Shown here piece after piece: positions 1 to 6,575 of a stretch of DNA of 6,929 nt; position 1 is the first letter of the stretch, and each line of letters starts with the position of its first letter. Position numbers and translations under genes: made by a program. The stretch comes from Salinarimonas sp051117315 (GTDB lineage Bacteria > Pseudomonadota > Alphaproteobacteria > Rhizobiales > Beijerinckiaceae). The stretch is taken from NCBI GenBank assembly GCA_051117315.1, contig JBNPEA010000087.1, positions 1-6,929 of the forward strand, written 5' to 3'. The notes beneath the pieces were generated by a model. The model saw nothing but the letters and a program-made list of their open reading frames with translations. It ran no database searches and had not been told where the DNA came from.

Positions 1-1112
<1,112 letters not shown>

Positions 1113-1122
1113 GGCCGGGAAA

Positions 1123-1126
1123 TCCT
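1123..1126 (-). promoter_or_regulatory. Ribosome binding site for ettA
   Basis: AGGA read on the minus strand, 10 bases before the GTG at 1112. It supports the GTG start, which is otherwise chosen by homology to the conserved ARQFIYHM N-terminus. Confidence 0.6.
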
Positions 1127-1158
1127 GTCGCGAAGTGTGTCGGGAGCGTGCGCGCAGG

Positions 1159-1185
1159 CTTATCAGGGCAGGGTGGCGGCGGCAA
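1159..1185 (-). promoter_or_regulatory. Possible sigma-70-type promoter of ettA
   Basis: On the minus strand TTGCCG (1185-1180) and GATAAG (1164-1159) are separated by 15 bases. Each matches four of six positions of the sigma-70 consensus. The spacing is a little short. If used, transcription would begin about 40 bases before the GTG start of ettA. This is a by-eye match in very GC-rich DNA, where AT-containing hexamers are rare, so it is suggestive only. Confidence 0.3.
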
Positions 1186-1204
1186 GGCGGGGCCGGTGCG
1201 GTGT

Positions 1205-1235
1205 CGGGGCGCGCGCCCCGGCGCGCGCCCCGGGG
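1205..1235. repeat. GC palindrome cluster downstream of phoX (possible terminator-like stem)
   Basis: A perfect 16-base palindrome (CGGGGCGCGCGCCCCG, 1205-1220) is followed by a second copy of its 11-base core GCGCGCGCCCC (1209-1219 and 1221-1231), ending in the palindrome CCCCGGGG (1228-1235). The block starts 13 bases past the phoX stop on the minus strand. It could fold into alternative strong stems in the phoX transcript and mark its 3' end. There is no T-run on either side, so a classic intrinsic terminator is not supported. The role is inference. Confidence 0.45.
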
Positions 1236-1248
1236 TGCTCGTACGGGA

Positions 1249-3270
1249 TCAGGCGCCGATGACGCCGCCGTCCTCACGCGTGATCACGAGGGTCGCCGAG
1301 CGCGGGGTCGCCGCGCCGCCGTCCGGCCAATGGCTGACGAGCACGCCCGCCGCGAAGTCCTCCTCCGTGGTCGTCGCGCCCGGATGCTGGACGTTGACGA
1401 ACATCGTGCGGCCGTCCGGTGTGGTGACGACGCCGGTGATCTCCTGGCCGATCGGGCCGGCGAGGAAGCGGCGGATCTCGCCGGTCGCCGGGTCGGCGCA
1501 GAGCATCTGGTTGTTGCCGAACTGGGCGAAGTCGCCCTTGTTCTGCGCGCTCTCGCCGATGTCCGTCTGAATCCAGAGGCGTCCGGCGTCGTCGAACCAC
1601 AGGCCGTCCGGGCAGGCGAAGGTGGCGAACTCACCGAGCGCGCCGCCCGAGGGCGCGACGCTGTTGCGCGCGTCGCCGGCGATGACGAACAGGTCCCAGG
1701 AGAACGTCGTCGCACCGTGGTCGTCGCCCTCCTCGCGCCAGCGCACGATGTGGCCGAACTGGTTGTCGGCGCGCGGGTTCACCGCGTCCACCTGCGCCTG
1801 GATGCGCCGGCTGTTGTTGGTCAGCGTGAAATACACCTCGCCCGAGGTCGGGTCGACCGCGCCCCACTCGGGACGGTCCATCTTCGTTGCGCCGACGAGA
1901 TCGGCCGCCACGCGCGTGTTGACGAGCACGTCCGCCTGGTCGGCGAAGCCGTTCTCGGCCGTCAGCGGGCCTTCGCCGTGGACGAGCGGCAGCCACGTCC
2001 CGGTGCCGTCGTCGGCGAAGCGCGCGACGAAGAGCGTGCCCTCGTCGAGGAGCGCGCCGGACGCGGTGGCGGCCTCGTAGGGCTGTGCGGAGACGAACTT
2101 GTAGACGTACTCGAAGCGGGCGTCGTCGCCCGAGTAGCACACGACCGGACGGCCCTCGACCGCCGGAGCGAACACCACGCCCTCGTGCGCGAAGCGGCCG
2201 AGCGCGGTGCGCTTCACCGGGCGGGCGTCCGGATCGAACGGGTCGATCTCGACCATCCAGCCGAAGCCGTTGGGCTCGTTGCGGTAGTCCTCGGCGGCCG
2301 CGTCGCCCTTGCGCGACGCGTCGAACCGCACGAACGCGTCGTCGCCGGAGGCGGCGAGCTCCCAGCCGTAGCGCGACATGCCAGTCGGCACGCCGTAGCG
2401 CGCGTGCTCGCGCGGCAGGTTCGGCTTCTGGTCCTCGGTGTCGCCGTTGCGGAAGTAGCCCGCCCAGTTCTCCTCGGCGGCCATGTAGGTGTTCCACGGC
2501 GTCACGCCGTGGGCGCAGTTGTTGATGGTCCCGCGCACCATCGTGCCGTCGGGGCTGTAGAGCGTGCGCACGTGGTCGGACCCCCGCGCCGGACCGGAGA
2601 TCTCGATCTCGGTCCCGGCCGTGATACGCCGGTTGCGCGGGTCGGAGACGATGCTCCAGGTGCCGTCCGCCCCGCGGGACACGCGCACGACGGAGACGCC
2701 GTGGGCGTTGATCTCCTTGAGGACCTCGTCGTCGACGCGCTGGCCGTCCTCGACGACGACGGCGCCGGAATCGAGGGCGATCCCGTGGTAGGCCGCGTGC
2801 AGGAATCGCGGCTCGACGTACTCGTGGTTCATCACCAGGAGGCCGTCGGTGGAGGAGCCGTCGATCGGGAAGAAATGGATGCCGTCGTGGTGCATGCCGA
2901 TCTGGACGGCCTGGTCCTCGCCGGTCGCCTCACGGCTGTGGGCCGGCCCGGCCGGATCGATCGGCTCGCCCCAGGGAGCCAGGATCTGGACGCGGTATCC
3001 GGGCGGGACCACGACCGTGTCCGTCTCGGAGGTCGCGATCGGCGCGAAGCCGAGGAGCGGCGAGCCGGACTGCGCGCGCGCGGCGGAACTGCCGGCGAAG
3101 CTCGCGCCGAACACGCCGGTGACGGCGGCGGCGAGGCCGCCCATCAGCACGCCGCGCCGGGTCAGCCGGCTCTCGACCACATCGTAGAAGGTGGGGTTGG
3201 CGGAGGCGTTGCAGGGCGGCTCGTCGCCGTGCTCCCAGCCGGGGGCGTTCTTGTAGGACAGCTCGTCCAT
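1249..3270 (-). CDS. phoX: PhoX-family alkaline phosphatase (DUF839), Tat-exported
   Basis: Predicted exported phosphatase that releases phosphate from organic phosphoesters outside the cytoplasm; characterised PhoX enzymes use iron and calcium, not zinc. 673 residues, normal for the family. The N-terminus has the PhoX-type leader FYDVVESRLTRRGVLMGG with twin arginines R38-R39, a hydrophobic alanine/glycine stretch to about 60, and a likely cleavage after ARA at 64-66. Family blocks follow in order: MNHEY (147-151), NCAHGVTPW (251-259) with Cys252 at the place of the iron-ligand cysteine, AAEENW (264-269), GRFAHEG (358-364), YSGDDARFEYVY (379-390), MDRPEWGAVDP (464-474), FGHIVRWRE (505-513), PDGLWFDDAGRLWIQTD (554-570) and NVQHPG (626-631). 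The ATG at 3268-3270 is chosen because GGGAGA lies 8 bases upstream and the protein begins as relatives do. The frame stays open to 3417, but that extension lacks family similarity. It is divergent from ugd. PhoX genes are often PhoB-controlled; only a half Pho box is visible upstream. Substrate range cannot be read from sequence, and some DUF839 proteins remain uncharacterised. Confidence 0.93.
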   Translation of the reverse strand: MDELSYKNAPGWEHGDEPPCNASANPTFYDVVESRLTRRGVLMGGLAAAVTGVFGASFAGSSAARAQSGSPLLGFAPIATSETDTVVVPPGYRVQILAPWGEPIDPAGPAHSREATGEDQAVQIGMHHDGIHFFPIDGSSTDGLLVMNHEYVEPRFLHAAYHGIALDSGAVVVEDGQRVDDEVLKEINAHGVSVVRVSRGADGTWSIVSDPRNRRITAGTEIEISGPARGSDHVRTLYSPDGTMVRGTINNCAHGVTPWNTYMAAEENWAGYFRNGDTEDQKPNLPREHARYGVPTGMSRYGWELAASGDDAFVRFDASRKGDAAAEDYRNEPNGFGWMVEIDPFDPDARPVKRTALGRFAHEGVVFAPAVEGRPVVCYSGDDARFEYVYKFVSAQPYEAATASGALLDEGTLFVARFADDGTGTWLPLVHGEGPLTAENGFADQADVLVNTRVAADLVGATKMDRPEWGAVDPTSGEVYFTLTNNSRRIQAQVDAVNPRADNQFGHIVRWREEGDDHGATTFSWDLFVIAGDARNSVAPSGGALGEFATFACPDGLWFDDAGRLWIQTDIGESAQNKGDFAQFGNNQMLCADPATGEIRRFLAGPIGQEITGVVTTPDGRTMFVNVQHPGATTTEEDFAAGVLVSHWPDGGAATPRSATLVITREDGGVIGA

Positions 3271-3278
3271 CTCGGTCG

Positions 3279-3284
3279 TCTCCC
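3279..3284 (-). promoter_or_regulatory. Ribosome binding site for phoX
   Basis: GGGAGA on the minus strand, 8 bases before the ATG at 3270. It decides the start within an open frame that otherwise extends about 49 codons further upstream. Confidence 0.7.
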
Positions 3285-3351
3285 ATGCGCGTAAGACCGC
3301 GCCACGGAGGGCGCGTCGGGTCCGACTGTCCGCGCTCGTAGCGACGCCGTG

Positions 3352-3358
3352 ATGACAT
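3352..3358 (-). promoter_or_regulatory. Half Pho-box-like site upstream of phoX
   Basis: On the minus strand ATGTCAT matches six of seven bases of the PhoB half-site CTGTCAT. The next half-site position, four bases further on, reads GCGTCGC and matches only three of seven, so a full two-half Pho box is not present. The site is about 80 bases upstream of the phoX start, a sensible distance. Binding by PhoB is inference from the known control of phoX genes in other bacteria. Confidence 0.2.
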
Positions 3359-3483
3359 TCGAAGGTTTCCAAGCTGGACCGTGCGCGCGGCCCGTCCGGG
3401 ATCGCCGCGCCCGTCACGGATTCGTCCCGTGCGCGGTGAGGCGTGTGGCCTCGTGCAGCCGCGTCGAGCGGCCGCGCGCGCGC

Positions 3484-3509
3484 TTGCCTGGTGCGACCCG
3501 AGCTACTAT
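3484..3509 (+). promoter_or_regulatory. Possible promoter of ugd
   Basis: TTGCCTG (3484-3490), 11 bases, then GCTACTAT (3502-3509). This resembles the alphaproteobacterial housekeeping pattern described for Caulobacter, TTGACGS with 10-14 bases to GCTANAWC. Transcription would begin near 3516, leaving a leader of about 60 bases before ugd. A similar pair lies upstream of cysQ. By-eye match only. Confidence 0.4.
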
Positions 3510-3558
3510 GACCGTCGCTCGGCGCGCTCGAGATGGCAGCCTTGGCGTGCGCCTCACT

Positions 3559-3565
3559 GGAAGGA
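3559..3565 (+). promoter_or_regulatory. Ribosome binding site for ugd
   Basis: GGAAGGA, ending 10 bases before the ATG at 3576. It selects this start over the longer open frame beginning at 3381; the chosen start places the GSGYVGL dinucleotide-binding motif at residues 7-13, as in relatives. Confidence 0.75.
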
Positions 3566-3575
3566 TGCTCCCGCC

Positions 3576-4880
3576 ATGCGCGTCGCGATGATCGGTTCGG
3601 GCTATGTCGGCCTCGTCTCCGGGGCCTGCTTCGCCGACTTCGGCCACGAGGTGGCCTGCGTCGACAAGGACCCGGCGAAGATCGCCGCGCTCGAGGCGGG
3701 CCGGATGCCCATCTACGAGCCGGGGCTCGAGGATCTCGTGCGCCGCAACGTGGCGCAGTCCCGGCTGACCTTCGCGACCGAGATCGAGGACGCGGTGGCG
3801 CAGGCCGAGGCGGTGTTCATCGCGGTCGGTACGCCGTCGCGGCGCGGCGACGGCCACGCCGACCTCTCCTACGTCGTCGCCGCCGCGCGCGAGATCGCCC
3901 GCGCCATGCGCGGCTACACGGTGGTGGTGACGAAGTCGACGGTGCCCGTCGGCACCGGAGACGAGGTCGAGCGCATCATCCGCGAGGAGCGGCCGGACGC
4001 GGAGTTCGCGGTCGTGTCGAACCCCGAGTTCCTGCGCGAGGGGGCGGCGATCGCCGACTTCAAGCGGCCGGACCGGATCGTGGTCGGCGCCGAGGACGCC
4101 CGCGCCGCCGACGTCATGCGCGAGCTCTACCGCCCGCTCTACCTCAACCAGGCGCCGATTCTGGTCACCTCCCGGCGCACGGCCGAGCTGACGAAGTACG
4201 CCGCCAACGCCTTCCTCGCCACCAAGATCACCTTCATCAACGAGATGGCGGACCTGTGCGAGAAGGTCGGCGCCGACGTGCAGGACGTCGCCCGCGGCAT
4301 CGGCCTCGACAACCGCATCGGCGGAAAGTTCCTGCACGCCGGCCCGGGCTACGGCGGCTCGTGCTTCCCCAAGGACACGCTCGCCCTGATCAAGACCGCG
4401 CAGGACGCGGAGGCGCCCGTGCGCATCGTCGAGACGGTGGCGGCCGTGAACGATCAGCGCAAGCGCGCCATGGGCCGCAAGGTGATCGCCGCCTGCGGCG
4501 GCTCCGTGCGCGGCAAGCGCATCGCGGTGCTGGGCCTGACCTTCAAGCCCAACACCGACGACATGCGCGACGCGCCCTCGATCGCCATCGTGCAGGCGCT
4601 CCAGGACGGCGGGGCGGCGGTGGTGGCCTACGATCCGGAAGGCATGGAGCAGGCGCGCACGGTGCTCGACGGCGTCTCCTACGCGAGCGACCCCTACGCC
4701 TGCGCCGAGGGTGCCGACGCGCTCGTCCTCGTCACCGAGTGGGACGCCTTCCGCGCGCTCGACCTCAAGCGTCTGTGCGAGACCATGGCAGAGCCCGTGC
4801 TGGTCGACCTGCGCAACGTCTATCGGCCCGACGAGGTGCGCGAGGCGGGCTTCGTCTATGCCAGCATCGGGCGGCGCTGA
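3576..4880 (+). CDS. ugd: UDP-glucose 6-dehydrogenase
   Basis: Cytoplasmic enzyme that oxidises UDP-glucose to UDP-glucuronate with two NAD+, supplying acidic sugars for exopolysaccharide, capsule or lipopolysaccharide. 434 residues, the usual length for bacterial UGDs. Domains: N-terminal NAD-binding Rossmann fold with GSGYVGL at 7-13 and the acidic D30 ending the second strand; VGTP at 84-87; KSTVPVGT at 120-127; NPEFLREG at 149-156; central helix with the catalytic Lys in TKYAANAF (K207, N211); catalytic cysteine loop GGSCFPKDT with C263 and D267; C-terminal UDP-binding domain from about 310 with VLGLTFKPNTDDMRDAPS at 318-335. K207, N211, C263 and D267 keep the spacing of the catalytic set in Streptococcus pyogenes UGDH (204, 208, 260, 264). 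This argues for UDP-glucose rather than GDP-mannose dehydrogenase, although the family annotation is often mixed. It has its own promoter-like sequence and is divergent from phoX. cysQ lies 108 bases downstream on the same strand and could be co-transcribed or separate. Nothing looks damaged. Confidence 0.97.
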   Translation: MRVAMIGSGYVGLVSGACFADFGHEVACVDKDPAKIAALEAGRMPIYEPGLEDLVRRNVAQSRLTFATEIEDAVAQAEAVFIAVGTPSRRGDGHADLSYVVAAAREIARAMRGYTVVVTKSTVPVGTGDEVERIIREERPDAEFAVVSNPEFLREGAAIADFKRPDRIVVGAEDARAADVMRELYRPLYLNQAPILVTSRRTAELTKYAANAFLATKITFINEMADLCEKVGADVQDVARGIGLDNRIGGKFLHAGPGYGGSCFPKDTLALIKTAQDAEAPVRIVETVAAVNDQRKRAMGRKVIAACGGSVRGKRIAVLGLTFKPNTDDMRDAPSIAIVQALQDGGAAVVAYDPEGMEQARTVLDGVSYASDPYACAEGADALVLVTEWDAFRALDLKRLCETMAEPVLVDLRNVYRPDEVREAGFVYASIGRR

Positions 4881-4881
4881 G

Positions 4882-4902
4882 CCCGCCGCGCCGGGCGGCG
4901 GG
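4882..4902 (+). terminator. GC hairpin just after ugd (terminator-like, no T-run)
   Basis: Perfect 8-base arms CCCGCCGC (4882-4889) and GCGGCGGG (4895-4902) around a five-base loop, beginning one base after the ugd stop codon. No T-run follows. It may stabilise or end the ugd transcript; in DNA this GC-rich, chance stems are common. Confidence 0.35.
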
Positions 4903-4925
4903 TCCGGCCCCGGGCGGGCGCGGTG

Positions 4926-4953
4926 TTGCAACTCGTCTGTGTCGCGCTACTCT
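4926..4953 (+). promoter_or_regulatory. Possible promoter of cysQ
   Basis: TTGCAAC (4926-4932), 13 bases, then GCTACTCT (4946-4953), the same layout as the candidate upstream of ugd and near the Caulobacter-type housekeeping pattern. Transcription would start around 4960, about 30 bases before cysQ. Together with the hairpin after ugd it suggests that cysQ can be expressed separately. By-eye match only. Confidence 0.38.
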
Positions 4954-4977
4954 CGGCTGCGCGGTTCAGGGTTGCGC

Positions 4978-4981
4978 GGAG
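4978..4981 (+). promoter_or_regulatory. Ribosome binding site for cysQ
   Basis: GGAG seven bases before the ATG at 4989. A GTG immediately precedes the ATG in frame (4986-4988), so the protein could begin one residue earlier; the spacing favours ATG. Confidence 0.6.
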
Positions 4982-4988
4982 AGCGGTG

Positions 4989-5789
4989 ATGACGGACGAG
5001 CTCCTGCAGGCGATGATCACGGCCGCGCTCGCCGGCGGGCGGGCGATCCGCGACGTCGTGGCCGCGGGCGATGCCGCCGTGCGGCTGAAGGCGGACGCCT
5101 CGCCCGTGACAGCGGCCGACGAGGCCGCGGACGCGGCGATCGCGACCGTGCTCGCCCGCGCGGCCGCGGGCATCCCCGTCGTCTCCGAGGAGAGCGCGGG
5201 AGAGGCCGCGCCGGCGCAGGCCGGCCGCTTCTTCCTGGTCGATCCGCTCGACGGCACGAAGGAGTTCGTCGCCGGCAGCGGCGAGTACACGGTCAACATC
5301 GCGCTCGTCGAGGACGGGCGTGCCGTCGCGGGCGTGATCCACACGCCGGCGATGGGGCTGATCTGCATCGGCGCCCGGGGAGCCGGCGCGCGGGAGGCGG
5401 ACGTCCTCGACGGGGCGCTCGGCGCCTGGCGGAGGATCGCGGCGCGGCCCGTCCCCGCCGCCGGCCGGATCGCGGTGGCGAGCCGGCGCCATGCCGGCCC
5501 CGAGACGGAGGCGTGCCTCGCGAAGCTCGACGCCGGCGAGCGGATCTCCCGCGGCTCGTCCCTGAAGTTCTGCCTGATCGCGGCGGGCGAGGCCGACGTC
5601 TATCCCAGGCTCGCGCCGACGATGGAATGGGACACGGCGGCGGGCCAGGCGATCCTCGAGGCCGCGGGCGGCCGGGTCGAGCGGCTCGACGGCACCCCGC
5701 TGCGCTACGGCGGCCCCTGGCCGGACGGCGCGCGGCCGTGGGGCAACCCGCACTTCATCGCATGGGGCGCGCCGTCAAGGGAGGCGTGA
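4989..5789 (+). CDS. cysQ: 3'(2'),5'-bisphosphate nucleotidase CysQ (inositol monophosphatase superfamily)
   Basis: Predicted magnesium-dependent phosphatase that converts adenosine 3',5'-bisphosphate (PAP), the by-product of sulfate assimilation and sulfation, to AMP. 266 residues, slightly longer than E. coli CysQ (246). The superfamily metal site is complete: SPVTAADEAAD at 38-48, the Glu of VSEES (E68), DPLDGT at 85-90 with D85 and D88, and EWDTAAG at 213-219 with D215. The CysQ-type wording around the metal site is clear: DPLDGTKEF followed by GEYTVNIALVEDG. This separates it from SuhB and HisN-type inositol or histidinol phosphatases, though the superfamily is promiscuous and the substrate is inferred. 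No signal peptide is visible. It lies 108 bases after ugd on the same strand. Its last 15 bases overlap the end of the convergent regulator gene at 5775. The frame is open upstream to 4923, but that extension has no family similarity. Confidence 0.88.
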   Translation: MTDELLQAMITAALAGGRAIRDVVAAGDAAVRLKADASPVTAADEAADAAIATVLARAAAGIPVVSEESAGEAAPAQAGRFFLVDPLDGTKEFVAGSGEYTVNIALVEDGRAVAGVIHTPAMGLICIGARGAGAREADVLDGALGAWRRIAARPVPAAGRIAVASRRHAGPETEACLAKLDAGERISRGSSLKFCLIAAGEADVYPRLAPTMEWDTAAGQAILEAAGGRVERLDGTPLRYGGPWPDGARPWGNPHFIAWGAPSREA

Positions 5790-6575
5790 GGGCGCGCGGC
5801 TCCGGCGTGTGCGCAGGAAGGCGCGGCGCACGACGGTCTCCTCGGCTTCCATCACGCCCTCGGCGAAGCGCATGTGCGCGTCCATGACGGCGCGTGCCGC
5901 CTCGGGATCGCGGGTGCGCAGCGCGTCGATCAGCTCGAGCTGGTAGAGCCGCCCGCGCTGGCGCAGCTCCGGGGAGGGGCGCTCGTAGATCGTGCGGCAC
6001 ACGGCGAGCTCCTTGAGGAGCCGGATCGCGAAGCCGCAGGTGAAGGCGAGAAGCGGGCTCGGCGCCATCGAGACCAGCACGTCGTGGAATTCGAGCTCGG
6101 CGATCCATTGCCGGCGCTCCTCCTGCGCCCCGAAGGCGGGGCCCTCGTATGGCGTCATGGCCGCGAGCAGGCGGCGCACGTCGGCGTCGGTCGCGATCTC
6201 GGCGACGCTCGCGACGAGATCGGGCTCCAGCCGCCTGCGAATGGCGTAGATGTCGCGGACGGTGAGGTCCTTGAAGAAGAAGTAGTTGCCGAGCAGCTCC
6301 GACGCGTGCTCGACGGACGGCTCCGCCACCTGCGCGCCGCCGGAGGGGCCGGTGCGGATGCGCAGCAGCCCCTGCGCCTCGAGCAGCTTGAGGGCCTCGC
6401 GCATGGTGCCGCGGCTGACCCCGAAGAGCGCGATCAGCTCGCGCTCCTGCGGCAGGCGATCGCCGGGCTCGAGCCCGCGCTCGTGGATCCAGCCCTTGAT
6501 CGTCTCGGCGACGGTGGCGGTGCGGCCGCGCGGGCGCGCCGGCGCGGGGGCGAGCGTCTCGTCAGGCGGGGACAT
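5775..6575 (-). CDS. FadR-type GntR transcriptional regulator (FCD domain)
   Basis: DNA-binding regulator of 266 residues, about 20-30 longer than many relatives because of a proline/arginine-rich N-terminal tail (1-18). The winged helix-turn-helix spans about 19-85, with LEPGDRLPQERELIALFGVS (35-54) and the recognition helix SRGTMREALKLLEAQGLL (54-71), the GntR hallmark. The FCD effector domain follows from about 103, with IRRRLEPDL at 112-120. The metal-ligand positions of this domain read E160, H164, Q212 and H234, where Asp, His, His and His are usual. Metal use is therefore uncertain. No hydrophobic export segment is seen. The ATG at 6573-6575 is inside the end of the upstream ABC ATPase gene (14-base overlap) and has only a weak GGAC-like ribosome site, which suggests translational coupling. 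The gene therefore probably belongs to the transporter operon and may control it; FadR-type regulators usually respond to small carboxylates or sugar acids. The effector cannot be named from sequence. Confidence 0.92.
   Translation of the reverse strand: MSPPDETLAPAPARPRGRTATVAETIKGWIHERGLEPGDRLPQERELIALFGVSRGTMREALKLLEAQGLLRIRTGPSGGAQVAEPSVEHASELLGNYFFFKDLTVRDIYAIRRRLEPDLVASVAEIATDADVRRLLAAMTPYEGPAFGAQEERRQWIAELEFHDVLVSMAPSPLLAFTCGFAIRLLKELAVCRTIYERPSPELRQRGRLYQLELIDALRTRDPEAARAVMDAHMRFAEGVMEAEETVVRRAFLRTRRSRAPSRLP

Larger units (their letters stand above)
3271..3575. other. Divergent intergenic control region between phoX and ugd
   Basis: 305 bases with no supported gene. It holds the phoX ribosome site near its left end, a half Pho-box-like ATGTCAT (minus strand, 3358-3352), a promoter-like pair for ugd at 3484-3509 and the ugd ribosome site at 3559-3565. 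The short open frames across it, including one that would run 3349-3591 and a 27-codon one from an ATG at 3508, have no ribosome site or recognisable product. The stretch around 3340-3375 is locally richer in A and T than its surroundings, as expected for regulatory DNA. Confidence 0.7.

Noticed and set aside
3271..3417. N-terminal extension of PhoX to a start at 3417
   Set aside because: The added 49 residues resemble nothing in the family, and a good ribosome site precedes the ATG at 3270.
3508..3591. Possible 27-codon leader peptide overlapping the ugd start
   Set aside because: Its ATG lies within the proposed -10 element, so it would precede the transcript start, and it has no ribosome site.
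3414..4931. 505-codon minus-strand open frame opposite ugd
   Set aside because: Antisense shadow rich in His, Arg, Val and Asp; no motif and no context.
3533..5887. 784-codon plus-strand open frame running across ugd and cysQ
   Set aside because: It is a frame-shifted reading through two well-supported genes. The product is an Arg/Gly/Ala-rich low-complexity string, and stop codons are simply rare at this GC content.
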